Shown: piece after piece, positions 46,117 to 54,867 of the stretch
Numbering within the stretch: the stretch's first letter is position 1
Layout: each line of letters starts with the position of its first letter
NCBI RefSeq assembly: GCF_029760955.1
Contig: NZ_CP121682.1
Location: forward strand, 1,798,001-1,862,000
Origin: Streptomyces cathayae
Lineage (GTDB): Bacteria > Actinomycetota > Actinomycetes > Streptomycetales > Streptomycetaceae
Direction of reading: 5' to 3'
Length of the DNA stretch: 64,000 nucleotides
Made by a program: the position numbers and the translations under genes
Notes under the pieces: model-generated
Database searches by the model: none
Told to the model about the DNA's origin: nothing
What the model saw: only the letters and a program-made list of their open reading frames with translations

Positions 46117-48423
46117 ATGACGACCTGCCCGCACCGCCGCTTCACCGGAGCCCCCTGCGGCGGCACCGTGCTGCCCACCGGCCACTGCGCCGCGTGCGGC
46201 CGCGCGGAGAGCGGCCCCGCACTGCCCGCCCTTCCCGAGGACCCCCGGGAACGCGGCCCCCGCGAGCTCCTCGCCCTCCCCGAGCGGGAACCACGCCCCG
46301 CCGAGGAACGCCTCGTCCGTCCCGAGGCGCCCCTGCGCATCCGCATGGACTGCTCGTCCCCCGGGTGCGGCATCACCTTCGCCCCGCCCTACACCGAGGG
46401 CCCGGTGCCGATCAAGGGGTTCTGCCCGGTCTGCGGCGAGCGCTACTCGTACCGGCCCGAACTCGCCGAGGGCGACCTGCTGCGCGACCAGTACCGGATC
46501 ATGGGACCCATCGCGCACGGCGGACAGGGCTGGGTCTACCTCGCCGAGGACACCCACCTCGGTGACGTCGTCGCCGTCAAGGGACTGCTCAACCGGTACG
46601 AGCACGACGGCGCCCGGCTCGCCGACGTCGAGCGCCGCAACCTCGTCGCCATCCGCCACCCCCGCATCGTGCAGATCCGCGACTTCGTCGCCCGCAGCGA
46701 CGACACCGGCCAGGTCACCGGCGGCTACATCGTCATGGACGACGTCGGCGACGGCACCCTCGCGAAAGTCGTCGAGGACGTCCGGCGCGGTACGTCCGTC
46801 CTCGACATCGAGCACGTCGCGGCGTACGGCTGCCAGATCCTCGAAGCCTTCGTCCACCTGCACGCCGACGGCGAACGGGTCTTCGTGTACGGGGACATGA
46901 AGCCCTCCAACGTCGTGCACCACCGGGACGGCGTCAAGGTCATCGATCTCGGCGGCATGCGCGAACAGGGCCAGAGCCAGCCACCCGCCCATGTCACGGC
47001 CGGCTACACGGCGCCCGAGACCGAGACGTCGGCCGTGCCCACCGTCGCCCACGACCTGCACACCGTCGGCGCCACCCTGCGGGAGCTCGCCCGCTGGGCC
47101 GTCGCCGAGGTGCCCGGCCTCGGCACCGCCTCCTTCCATCGGGTCGTCGACCGTGCCGTCCGGCCCTCCCCGTACCGGCGCTTCACCGACGCCCGCGAGA
47201 TGGGCGGCCAACTGCGCGGCGCCCTGCGGGAGATCCGCGCGCTGCGCGGCAAGAGCGACCCGCCCGAGCCCTCCGACTACTTCCGGCCGTCCACCCGGCT
47301 GCTCGGCGCCCGGCTCGGCACGGTGCCGGACATCGGGCACTGGCTGGACCGCCCCCGCCGCGACCGGTACGAGCCGCCCGTGGCGCCGGCCCTCGACCTC
47401 GGCGCCCCCACACCCACCGAGATCGCCGCCTGCCTGCCGGTGCCGAGACCGTATCCGGGCGATCCGCAGACCGCGCGGTTCGAGGTGAGCAGCGGCTACG
47501 ACCCGGGCCAACTCCTCGAGCAGGAGGACGAGAAGCCGCGCTCGGTGGAGATCCACCTGCACAACGTGCGCGTCCTGCTGGACCGGAACACCGGGGAGGA
47601 CCTGGAGCGGGCCCAGGAGGAACTCGACACGGCCGACTCCGTTCCCGGGCCGCCCGCCGTGCGCCGGTGGCGGCTGGAGTGGCACCGCGCCCTGCTCGCG
47701 CTGCGCAGCGCCGACCTCGACGACGACCCGCGGCAGGTCGTCGAGGCCAGGAGGCACTTCACGCGGGTCCACCTCGAACTGCCCGGCGAGTACGCGCCCA
47801 AACTGGCCCTCGCCTACTGCGCGGAGCGGCTCGGCGACGACACGGCCGAGCCCACGGCCGAGGAGCTGTACGAGGTGGTGTTCGCCCGCAACCCCGCGCA
47901 CGGCGGCGCCGCCCTCGGCCTGGCCAGGCTCGCGCTCCGCGCACGTGACCGCCGGGCGGCCATCGAGGTGCTCGGCCGGGTCCGGCCGGGCACCCTGGAC
48001 CACACCGTCGCCCGGATCGCCTCCCTGCGCATCCGCGCGGCCCGGCTGCCCGGAGACGGCGATCCGCTGCCCTCGCCCGCCGAGGTCGACGCGGCGCTGG
48101 CCGAACTGCGCGGCCTCGAGGGCGGCAGTCCGGGCGCCGGGGAGCCCCGCCTGTCGGAGGACGAGGCGCTGCGCCTGGGCACCGAACTCCACGAATGGAA
48201 ACTGGACGCGGTGCACAGCCTCAGCGACCGGCCCGGTGCGCCGGGAGGGGGTGCCGGACGGCTCGACGCCCGCACGCTGCGACGTCTGAGCACGCCGGAG
48301 CGCGAGTCGCGCAGGCAACTGGAGGCGCACTACCGGCGACTGGCGGCCCGCCACCACGAACCGGCCGCCCATGAACACCTCGTGGACCTCATGCACGCGG
48401 TACGGCCCCAGAGCGTTTTCTGA
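46117..48423 (+). CDS. pknG: PknG-like serine/threonine kinase with zinc ribbons and TPR region
   Basis: 768 residues. Two metal-binding modules come first: Cys4/14/24/27 and a rubredoxin-like set Cys79/84/103/106. The kinase domain (about 122-380) has GPIAHGGQGWVYLAED, Lys155 (AVKGL), Asp260 in YGDMKPSN and DLG at 277-279; the HRD motif is YGD, as in PknG-type kinases. A helical, TPR-like region (about 475-700) follows. This is the layout of mycobacterial PknG, a soluble kinase that controls central metabolism through GarA/OdhI. ATG at 46117, GGAGGA 13 bases upstream, 46 bases after the protease gene. The linkage to a GlnX-like protein and a binding protein parallels the mycobacterial glnH-glnX-pknG unit. 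Confidence 0.88.
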   Translation: MTTCPHRRFTGAPCGGTVLPTGHCAACGRAESGPALPALPEDPRERGPRELLALPEREPRPAEERLVRPEAPLRIRMDCSSPGCGITFAPPYTEGPVPIKGFCPVCGERYSYRPELAEGDLLRDQYRIMGPIAHGGQGWVYLAEDTHLGDVVAVKGLLNRYEHDGARLADVERRNLVAIRHPRIVQIRDFVARSDDTGQVTGGYIVMDDVGDGTLAKVVEDVRRGTSVLDIEHVAAYGCQILEAFVHLHADGERVFVYGDMKPSNVVHHRDGVKVIDLGGMREQGQSQPPAHVTAGYTAPETETSAVPTVAHDLHTVGATLRELARWAVAEVPGLGTASFHRVVDRAVRPSPYRRFTDAREMGGQLRGALREIRALRGKSDPPEPSDYFRPSTRLLGARLGTVPDIGHWLDRPRRDRYEPPVAPALDLGAPTPTEIAACLPVPRPYPGDPQTARFEVSSGYDPGQLLEQEDEKPRSVEIHLHNVRVLLDRNTGEDLERAQEELDTADSVPGPPAVRRWRLEWHRALLALRSADLDDDPRQVVEARRHFTRVHLELPGEYAPKLALAYCAERLGDDTAEPTAEELYEVVFARNPAHGGAALGLARLALRARDRRAAIEVLGRVRPGTLDHTVARIASLRIRAARLPGDGDPLPSPAEVDAALAELRGLEGGSPGAGEPRLSEDEALRLGTELHEWKLDAVHSLSDRPGAPGGGAGRLDARTLRRLSTPERESRRQLEAHYRRLAARHHEPAAHEHLVDLMHAVRPQSVF

Positions 48424-48500
48424 CCGCACGGCACGGCACGACAGACCGATGCGGCACCCGGCACCCGGTGTGCCGCGGTGACGAAGGCGAAGGAGCGGTG

Positions 48501-49898
48501 ATGTACGCCATGAGCAGCCACACCCGGCCGCCGCAGCCGGGCATCCGACTGCACGTCGACCTCGGCGGCGATCCGCACCCGCACCGGAGCGCGAAGATAG
48601 AGGCCCATCTGCGGGTGGACGTGGCCGCCGACGGCGCTCCCACCGATCTGCCCGCGGTCCAGCTCGCCGTGATCATCGCGGTGGACGTCGCCGAGTCCCA
48701 CCGGGCGGCCGTCCGGCACGCCCTGCCGTCGGCGCTGCGTGCCCTGCCCGACCGTATCTCCTTCGCCGTGCTCGGCGGCGGCCCCGAGCCGGTCCGCTGC
48801 TATCCGCGGGGCGCCGACGAGTGGGCCGTCGCCGACCGGGAGGAGAGACGCCGGGCCGCCTTCGTCGCGGGCTCGCTCCCACTGCACCGGGAGGGGCCGC
48901 GCCCTGCCGGGTACGCCGCCTGGGTGGCCACAGCGCGCGCCCTGCTCTTCGGACGGCCGGTGTCCGTACGCCATCTGGTGCTGATCACCGACGGCAGCAG
49001 CGCCGCCGGGGAGACCCGTCTGGAAGAGGAACTGGACGCCTGCGCGGGGCAGTTCACCTGTGACGTGTTCGCCGTGGGCGCGAACTGGGTTCCCGACCCC
49101 CTGCTGACCCTCGCCGAACGGCTGCACGGCACGGCCGAGTTCGTGGACGACGGACTCGGCCATGCGATCACCGCCGCCATCCAGCGGCTGCGCCGGGTGC
49201 ACACTCCCCGGCTGCCGATCGAAGTGACCGTGCGGCCCTCGGTCCGCCAGGTCTCGCTCAGCGAGAAGACGCCCCGGCCGCACCGACTCGGCGGGCTGCC
49301 CCAGCCCGGCCGGCCGCACCGCTGGAAATTCCCGACCTACCAGTGGGAGCAGGGCAGACGCGACTACCTGCTCACCCTGGTCGCCGACTCCGACGCCGAC
49401 CCGCTGGAGACCGAGCTGCAGTTCGCCATGGTCTCCATCGGCGAGGTCCACGCGCCCGTCATCGCCCGCTGGCACCTCCCCGAGCAGTCCCCGCCCCACG
49501 CCCCGACGGGCACCGACAGCGTGCGGGACCTCAACGCCACCGCCAGGATGCGGAGGCTTCTCCGCCAGGGCCTCACCGCTCTCCAGGAACACCGGCCGGA
49601 CATCGCCGAGGACCGCCTGGGACAGGCCGCCCGGCTGGCGGCGCGGTTGGGCACGGACTGGGTGCTGGACGAGATCCGCACGGTCGCCGACATCGAGGAC
49701 GCGGCCGCGGGGCTGGTCCGGCTGGGCGCCGTCGACGCCGGCTCCCTCGGCCCGATGATCCTGCGCGCCGGATCCCGTCCCGGTGGGCCCCTGGCCGACG
49801 CCGTCGGGGCGCGACCGGGCCCGCGCTGCGGCGGCTGCGGCACTCCGGCCGGGAGCGAGGCCCGTTACTGCATCGCATGCGGGGAGAAGCTGCTGTGA
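48501..49898 (+). CDS. vWA-domain protein with C-terminal zinc ribbon
   Basis: 465 residues. A beta-sandwich-like N-terminus (GIRLHVDLGGDP) leads into a von Willebrand factor A domain. The MIDAS start is VDVAES (62-66 region), with Ala where the first Ser of DxSxS belongs, and HLVLITDGSSAAGE is the second metal site. The C-terminal 25 residues form a zinc ribbon with Cys443/446/457/460. vWA proteins act as assembly or scaffold factors. AAGGAG lies 5 bases before the ATG. Its gene ends in a GTGA overlap with the next, so they are translated together. It is absent from the mycobacterial pknG unit and may link kinase and membrane parts. Confidence 0.85.
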   Translation: MYAMSSHTRPPQPGIRLHVDLGGDPHPHRSAKIEAHLRVDVAADGAPTDLPAVQLAVIIAVDVAESHRAAVRHALPSALRALPDRISFAVLGGGPEPVRCYPRGADEWAVADREERRRAAFVAGSLPLHREGPRPAGYAAWVATARALLFGRPVSVRHLVLITDGSSAAGETRLEEELDACAGQFTCDVFAVGANWVPDPLLTLAERLHGTAEFVDDGLGHAITAAIQRLRRVHTPRLPIEVTVRPSVRQVSLSEKTPRPHRLGGLPQPGRPHRWKFPTYQWEQGRRDYLLTLVADSDADPLETELQFAMVSIGEVHAPVIARWHLPEQSPPHAPTGTDSVRDLNATARMRRLLRQGLTALQEHRPDIAEDRLGQAARLAARLGTDWVLDEIRTVADIEDAAAGLVRLGAVDAGSLGPMILRAGSRPGGPLADAVGARPGPRCGGCGTPAGSEARYCIACGEKLL

Positions 49899-50917
49899 GC
49901 ACCGGACGCGCCGCCTCCCGGTACCGGTTCTCCCCCGCCGCCTTCTGGCGCCGACGTCTGAGCCCCTGGCGGACCCGCCGGCTGCTGGAGGTGCATCTGC
50001 TGGTCCTGTTCCTGCTCACGGCCGTGGCGTCGACCGCCCTGTTCCTCTCCTGCCGTCAGGTCCAGCACAGCGCCGAAACGCTCGCGGCCCGCGAGGCACC
50101 GGCCGTGCAGGGGCTCGCCGCCACCCGGCTCGCGGCCCTGCGGGCCGACCGGGAGGCCCACACCCTGGTGGAAAGGGGCCTCACCGACGTCACGGGCTCG
50201 GACGATGCCTACCGGTCCCAGCTCTCGGCCGCCGACCAGGGCCTGTCCCGGATCGCCGACCGCACGGACCAGGACCTCGGCACGGTCAAGGGCCTGCTCG
50301 CCACCTACAGCGACTCGCTCGCCCTCGGCACGTCCCCCTACCCTGACCAGCCCCTCGTGCGGAAGCAGAAACTCGAAGAGGCGACATCGCTGCTCACCCG
50401 CAAGTCGGTGGGACTCGTCCCCCGCCTGGACGCCCTGCAGCAGGTCCAGCTGAGGCACGCCGAAGCCACCGCCACCCTGGGGCAGTGGCAGCGCGGCGGG
50501 TGGTGGCTCGCCGAACTCGCCCTGGCGCTGACGGGGTTGACCCTGCTCTCGGCGCTGTTCGTGCTGCGCGACCGCTGCGGCCGTGACTGGAATCCGTACC
50601 TGCTCGCGGCCTTCGTCCTCACCGCGCTGCTCGCGGTGGTCCCGCTGACGGCGATGTCCTCCACCCAGGAGGGCCTCGACGGGGCGATCAGGGATCTGCG
50701 GCAGATCACCGACGTGTCCCGGGAAAACGGCACGGAGCCGGCCGACGCCCAGCAGGAGGTCACGAAGAAGTCGGAGGAGGTCCGGCAGAAGACGGCCGAG
50801 GACGCCTGGACCGCCCCGGTGTACCAGGGCACTTTCGTCGGCAGCCTGCTGACCGTCGTCCTGCCCGCGCTGGGGCTCGGTCTCCGGCTCGACAACGACT
50901 ACTGGAGGCGACGGTGA
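49895..50917 (+). CDS. Four-TM membrane protein, GlnX-like
   Basis: 340 residues. A basic N-terminus is followed by TM1 (LLVLFLLTAVASTALFLSC, about 34-53), an extracytoplasmic helical domain of about 145 residues, TM2 and TM3 (ELALALTGLTLLSALFVL; AAFVLTALLAVVPLTAM), a second outer loop with a coiled-coil-like QQEVTKKSEEVRQKTAED, and TM4 (VGSLLTVVLPALGLGL). The order of domains resembles mycobacterial GlnX, which passes the GlnH ligand signal to PknG. No enzyme motif is seen. The GTG start overlaps the vWA stop and the stop overlaps the next start, so three genes are coupled. Confidence 0.75.
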   Translation: MSTGRAASRYRFSPAAFWRRRLSPWRTRRLLEVHLLVLFLLTAVASTALFLSCRQVQHSAETLAAREAPAVQGLAATRLAALRADREAHTLVERGLTDVTGSDDAYRSQLSAADQGLSRIADRTDQDLGTVKGLLATYSDSLALGTSPYPDQPLVRKQKLEEATSLLTRKSVGLVPRLDALQQVQLRHAEATATLGQWQRGGWWLAELALALTGLTLLSALFVLRDRCGRDWNPYLLAAFVLTALLAVVPLTAMSSTQEGLDGAIRDLRQITDVSRENGTEPADAQQEVTKKSEEVRQKTAEDAWTAPVYQGTFVGSLLTVVLPALGLGLRLDNDYWRRR

Positions 50918-52191
50918 CCCGGCGGTTCAGGACGCTGGTCTTCGCCATGGTCATGCTGCTGCTCACCGCCTTCGGCATGGTGGTGGTCTGGGCGCAGCAC
51001 GACGACGAGGAACCGGTGACCATCCTCGGAACGTGGACGGCCAAGCAGGCGGAGCAGTTCGAGACCCTGCTGCACGGCTTCGGCGTCCCCTTCCGCTACC
51101 AGGGCACCGCGGCCCAACGGGACGTGCTGCTCTCCAAGGTGCAGTCGGGGGAGCCCCCGGACATCGTGATCATGCCGGGCCTCGGCGAACTCGCCGAATA
51201 CGCCGACCAGGAGCTCCTCAAACCGCTGAACCGGCTCTATGAGCCACAGGAGTACGGCGCCCCCTGGAAGTCGACCGGCTCACCCTCCGAAGACGTCTAC
51301 TGGGTCCCGGTCAAGGCGGACCTGAAGAGCATCGTCTGGTACCGCGAGGGTCACCGGCCCGCCGAGGAGCCTGCTCCACTGGGAAGTTGGTGCATCGGCA
51401 TGGGGGACGACGGCGCCTCCGGCTGGCCCGGCACCGACTGGATCGAGGACCTCGTACTGCAGCGGGCGGGCCCGGACGTCTACGAGAAGTGGGCGCTGGG
51501 CACGGGCGAGGTGCAGTGGTGGCGCAGTGATCCGGTGCGCACGGCCTGGAAGGCGTGGACCGAGCTGCTCCGGCAGGACGAGGACGCGGCCGAGGACGCT
51601 CTGCTCACCGACCACCGCGGCACCCCGGACGGCAACGGGCTGTTGTTCGACGGCCGGGACGGGTGCACCCTGGAGCACCAGGGCTCCTTCGCGCTCTCCT
51701 TCTACAAGGACGACGCGCGGCACGCGGACCTGGTGGACTCCGCTCCGCTCCTGCCCGGAGGCGGCGGCGAGGTCCGGGCCCACGAGGTGACCGGCGACTT
51801 CGCCGCGCTGTTCAGCGACCGCCCCCAGGCCCGTGAACTGATCCGCCGGCTGGCCTCCGCGGAGGGCCAGCAGAAGTGGGCCGATCTGGCGGACGTCTTC
51901 TCGGCGAACCGCCGGGTGGAGCAGGGAGAACCACAGGACGACGCGGTCGAGTACAAGATCGCACAACGGCTCGGTGAAGGCCCCCGCTGCCTGGACGCCT
52001 CGGACGTCATGGCACCTGCCGTGCGGGGCGCCTTCTACGAGGCCGTCCTGCTGACCATCGCAAGGGTCGCCGACGGTCAGGACCCCGACATCGAGGGTGT
52101 CCTCCACGATGTGCAGAGGATGCAGGACGCGCAGTCCGCCCGAGGCGCCGACAACAGAGCGGCGCCGAAGACGGTGTGCAGCAAACAGTGA
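50914..52191 (+). CDS. Membrane-anchored solute-binding-like sensor protein
   Basis: 425 residues. One N-terminal hydrophobic helix (TLVFAMVMLLLTAFGMVVVWA) without a lipobox should anchor it outside the membrane. The remainder resembles CUT1-type extracellular solute-binding proteins: VTILGTWTAKQAEQFETLL, GEPPDIVIMPGLGELAEYA, YWVPVKADLKSIVWY and DGCTLEHQGSFALSF. In mycobacteria the equivalent slot holds the amino-acid binder GlnH; here the fold looks like a sugar- or oligopeptide-type binder. No ABC permease is nearby, so sensing rather than transport is likely. Last gene of the coupled group; GTGA overlap with the membrane protein gene. Confidence 0.8.
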   Translation: MTRRFRTLVFAMVMLLLTAFGMVVVWAQHDDEEPVTILGTWTAKQAEQFETLLHGFGVPFRYQGTAAQRDVLLSKVQSGEPPDIVIMPGLGELAEYADQELLKPLNRLYEPQEYGAPWKSTGSPSEDVYWVPVKADLKSIVWYREGHRPAEEPAPLGSWCIGMGDDGASGWPGTDWIEDLVLQRAGPDVYEKWALGTGEVQWWRSDPVRTAWKAWTELLRQDEDAAEDALLTDHRGTPDGNGLLFDGRDGCTLEHQGSFALSFYKDDARHADLVDSAPLLPGGGGEVRAHEVTGDFAALFSDRPQARELIRRLASAEGQQKWADLADVFSANRRVEQGEPQDDAVEYKIAQRLGEGPRCLDASDVMAPAVRGAFYEAVLLTIARVADGQDPDIEGVLHDVQRMQDAQSARGADNRAAPKTVCSKQ

Positions 52192-52211
52192 GCACCGGAC
52201 CGGAACCGGGG

Positions 52212-53555
52212 TCAGGGCCCGGCCTCCGAGACCGGGCGAGGCACCGGCACGGGCCGGGGCTCGCCGACCGTCGGCGCCGACATCGGCGTCGGCGCCGGCG
52301 GGATGCCGATCCGTTGTGCGGCGCTGTTCCGGCGGGGCGGCCTGTTGCGCCCGAGGCGTTCGTGAGCGTCGGCGAAGTGCCCGGCGACGGCCGCGGAGAC
52401 CGTCGAGAGGTCCAGGGCCAGAGCGAAACCGGCGATGATCTCCGCCAGCCGGACGGCGCTTCCCCGGCCGGTACACCCCATCGCTTCCAAGAGCTCGTGC
52501 TGCGTAGGCAGGTGGGTACCGCCCCCGACCGTGCCGACCGCCAGACCGGGCAGGGTCATACTCGCGTAGACGCCGTCCCGCGTGCGCTCGAGGATGAACT
52601 GCCCCACGCTCGACTCGTGAACGCAGGCGATGTCCTGGCCGGTCGCCGTGAAGATCGCCGCCACGATGTTGGCGGTGTTCGCGTTGGACCCCAGGACCCC
52701 GCTGTGGACTGCTCCGGCCGTGATGTGCTGGTATCCCGTGACCAGCTCGTCGGGGGTGGTTCTCAGGACCCGTCGGACGACCCCCTCCGGCAGTAGGCAG
52801 TCGGCGGCCACCCTGATTCCGCGGCCTTCCGCCACGGCCTGGGCCGACGCCTTCTTGTCCCCGGAGGTGTTCCCCTCGATGAGGAAGGACTCGAGCTCCT
52901 CGTCCGCGACCAGCTGCGGCTGTCGCAGGATCCACTGGCACGCGTGCCAGGTGCAGGCGGTCGTCATGTTCTGTCCTGCCGCGTCCCCGGTGGTGTACCT
53001 GAACCTCAGGTGGACGGTCCTGCCCAGGACCACGGGCTCGATCGAGAGGAGCGCGGCGTGGTCGGACACCTGCCGGATGATCGTGCGGAGGTCGTCGAGG
53101 TGCCGGATGACCGCCGAGGCGAAGCGGGCGGCGCCGGCCAGTCGGGAGAACGCGAAGACAGGAGCACGCGTCATCGCCTGCAGGGCGGCGCGTGTGCTGA
53201 CGCCGCCCGCCATGGTGACGGCCAGGGCCCCCCGCGTCGCCGACGAGACCAGGGCGCCTTCCGTCGTGGCCATGGGAGCGTAAACCTCGCCCTGGACGTT
53301 CGCCCCGCGGAACAGCAGGGGCCCGGCCACGCCGACCGGGATCTCGACGGTGCCGACGAGCCCCTCGATGTTGCCGGTCAGCTTGGTCGCGTCGAGCCGG
53401 GTGTGCTGCAGGGAGTCCAGTCCCGACCGGGTCATGGAGCGGAGCCAGTCCAGCCGCTGGAGCCGCGCCGCCTCCGTGTAGAGCCCCCGGGCAGGCACGT
53501 ACCGTCCCGGGGACCGTGACGGACGGGGCAGACCCGGGCTTTCTCCAGAGCTCAT
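52212..53555 (-). CDS. Class I hydroxymethylglutaryl-CoA reductase
   Basis: 447 residues. GNIEGLVGTVEIPVGVAGPL matches the class I substrate-binding block (ENVIGY-PVGVAGPL form). The catalytic Glu99 is in MATTEGALVSS, the NADPH and active-site regions in TTGDAAGQNM and GNTSGDKKAS, GTVGGGTHLPTQ is present, and a His near the C-terminus in FADAHERLGRN fits the catalytic His. The tail of about 40 residues is Pro-rich. It reduces HMG-CoA to mevalonate with NADPH. It stands alone, convergent with the sensor cassette. The window also has dxs, so isoprenoid building blocks come from the MEP route; this enzyme suggests a mevalonate cluster elsewhere or a specialised role. Confidence 0.9.
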   Translation of the reverse strand: MSSGESPGLPRPSRSPGRYVPARGLYTEAARLQRLDWLRSMTRSGLDSLQHTRLDATKLTGNIEGLVGTVEIPVGVAGPLLFRGANVQGEVYAPMATTEGALVSSATRGALAVTMAGGVSTRAALQAMTRAPVFAFSRLAGAARFASAVIRHLDDLRTIIRQVSDHAALLSIEPVVLGRTVHLRFRYTTGDAAGQNMTTACTWHACQWILRQPQLVADEELESFLIEGNTSGDKKASAQAVAEGRGIRVAADCLLPEGVVRRVLRTTPDELVTGYQHITAGAVHSGVLGSNANTANIVAAIFTATGQDIACVHESSVGQFILERTRDGVYASMTLPGLAVGTVGGGTHLPTQHELLEAMGCTGRGSAVRLAEIIAGFALALDLSTVSAAVAGHFADAHERLGRNRPPRRNSAAQRIGIPPAPTPMSAPTVGEPRPVPVPRPVSEAGP

Positions 53556-54026
53556 ACGGCATCGCTTTCCTCTGTGGCGGGCGTCGGCCCGTTGCTCGCA
53601 GATGTGGTCACGGTGTGCGGGGGCACCGGTTCGACGTGGTCACCGGCCCCATGACGCTCGGCACACGTGGCCCCGCGGCCGGCCCCGGCGGACGATGCGC
53701 CGAGTCGGCCCTCCGATGACGGCCCCCGCCCGGCACCTTGCCCTGGCCACGTCCGAACTCCCCCTCGCCCCCACCCCGACGCCGGAGACAGCCCCGGCAC
53801 CGGCTCAACGACACCTCGACCCACTGGTTACGCACGGAAGACGGCGCCGAAGTGCCCCGGTCCCCGTCGAGCAACCCCGTTCCGGGCCAAGCCCCCACCC
53901 ACGCCGCACCGCCCCTCTCGGGCCGGGAGCCGGCAGGACCCGGATCCGGAAGAGACGTTTGTTCCGGCTCGATCGGTACAGACGATGAACTGACACAGCC
54001 TTTACCCGACGAAGCGGAGACACACC
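53556..54026. other. 471 bases with no recognised gene
   Basis: Open frames exist in several phases but none is protein-like. The last 80 bases, including GTTTG and GGTAC about 13 bases apart, could hold a stress sigma-B-type promoter for the next gene, a weak inference. Confidence 0.4.
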
Positions 54027-54305
54027 ATGGGCATCATCGCGTGGATCATCATCGGCCTGCTCGCCGGCGCCATCGCCAAGGCCCTGATGCCGGGCAAGGA
54101 TCCGGGCGGAATCATCATCACCATGCTCATCGGCATCGCCGGCGGTCTGCTCGGTGGCTGGCTCGGCAAGGTCATCTTCGGCGTCGACTCCATCGACGGG
54201 TTCTTCGAACTCTCCACCTGGATCGCCGCGATCGCCGGCTCCCTCATCCTGCTCGCCCTCTACCGGCTCATCGTCGGCAACCGGCGCTCGCACCGCCACG
54301 CATGA
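54027..54305 (+). CDS. GlsB/YeaQ/YmgE family stress membrane protein
   Basis: 92 residues with three hydrophobic segments: IIAWIIIGLLAGAIAKALMPG, then GIIITMLIGIAGGLLGGWLG, and WIAAIAGSLILLALYRLIVG. The Gly-rich helices and the PGKDPGG loop define the family. These transglycosylase-associated proteins are induced by envelope or osmotic stress; their activity is unknown. GCGGAGA is found 10 bases before the ATG. The C-terminus is basic (NRRSHRHA) and should be cytosolic. Confidence 0.88.
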   Translation: MGIIAWIIIGLLAGAIAKALMPGKDPGGIIITMLIGIAGGLLGGWLGKVIFGVDSIDGFFELSTWIAAIAGSLILLALYRLIVGNRRSHRHA

Positions 54306-54439
54306 CCCGCCGAAGGCATACGCCTTTGGACCCACCTGACGGCTCCCTCCCCTGTTCGCAGGAGCGGGGGCCGTCAGAGTGTGCGGAGCGACGGGCCGAT
54401 TCCCCGATGCCCCGGCGGCGTCCCGCGAAGACCAAGGTC

Positions 54440-54859
54440 TTGACGAGACCAAGAGCTCCGGAACGCGATGAGGGCCTGCCGTCCGCCACTCCGGCGAACA
54501 GCACGCCCTCACGTCGTTCGACGCGCTGACGCGAACCGCACGAAGCGTCACATCGCGCGGCGCGGTGAGCTCACGCACATGGTCCAGCACGCTCGCCTGC
54601 GCCTGCGTCCCGCCCGGCCCGCGGCGGAGAACCGACTCCTCCACGATGAAGCCGAACGGCACCGTCGGCCGCTCCGCATCATCGTCCGCCGCTCCCTCCG
54701 CGCGGTGGCCTGAGCCTCCGTCCGCTCATCGGTCAGCAGCGGGATGCTGTTGTCGGACACCGCCCGCGCATACGCCTCCGACGGCAACGACCCCGGCACC
54801 AGCCGGCACTCGTACGTGCACAGGCTCACCGCCTCCCGCTCCAGCCGCGCCCACCGCCT
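54440..54859 (-). pseudogene. Decayed copy of the DUF5753 regulator and DUF397 pair
   Basis: Minus-strand frames read RRWARLEREAVSLCTYECRLVPG then AYARAVSDNSIPLLTDE, and in another frame MPFGFIVEESVLRRG, all near-identical to the intact protein at 58777-59673. Downstream, DNA at 54440-54550 matches the terminator and 3' end of the DUF397 gene at 58541-58615. About 400 bp between these parts is missing and frames are broken. It is therefore a deleted, frameshifted copy. Confidence 0.85.
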
Positions 54860-54867
54860 GGCTCCGG

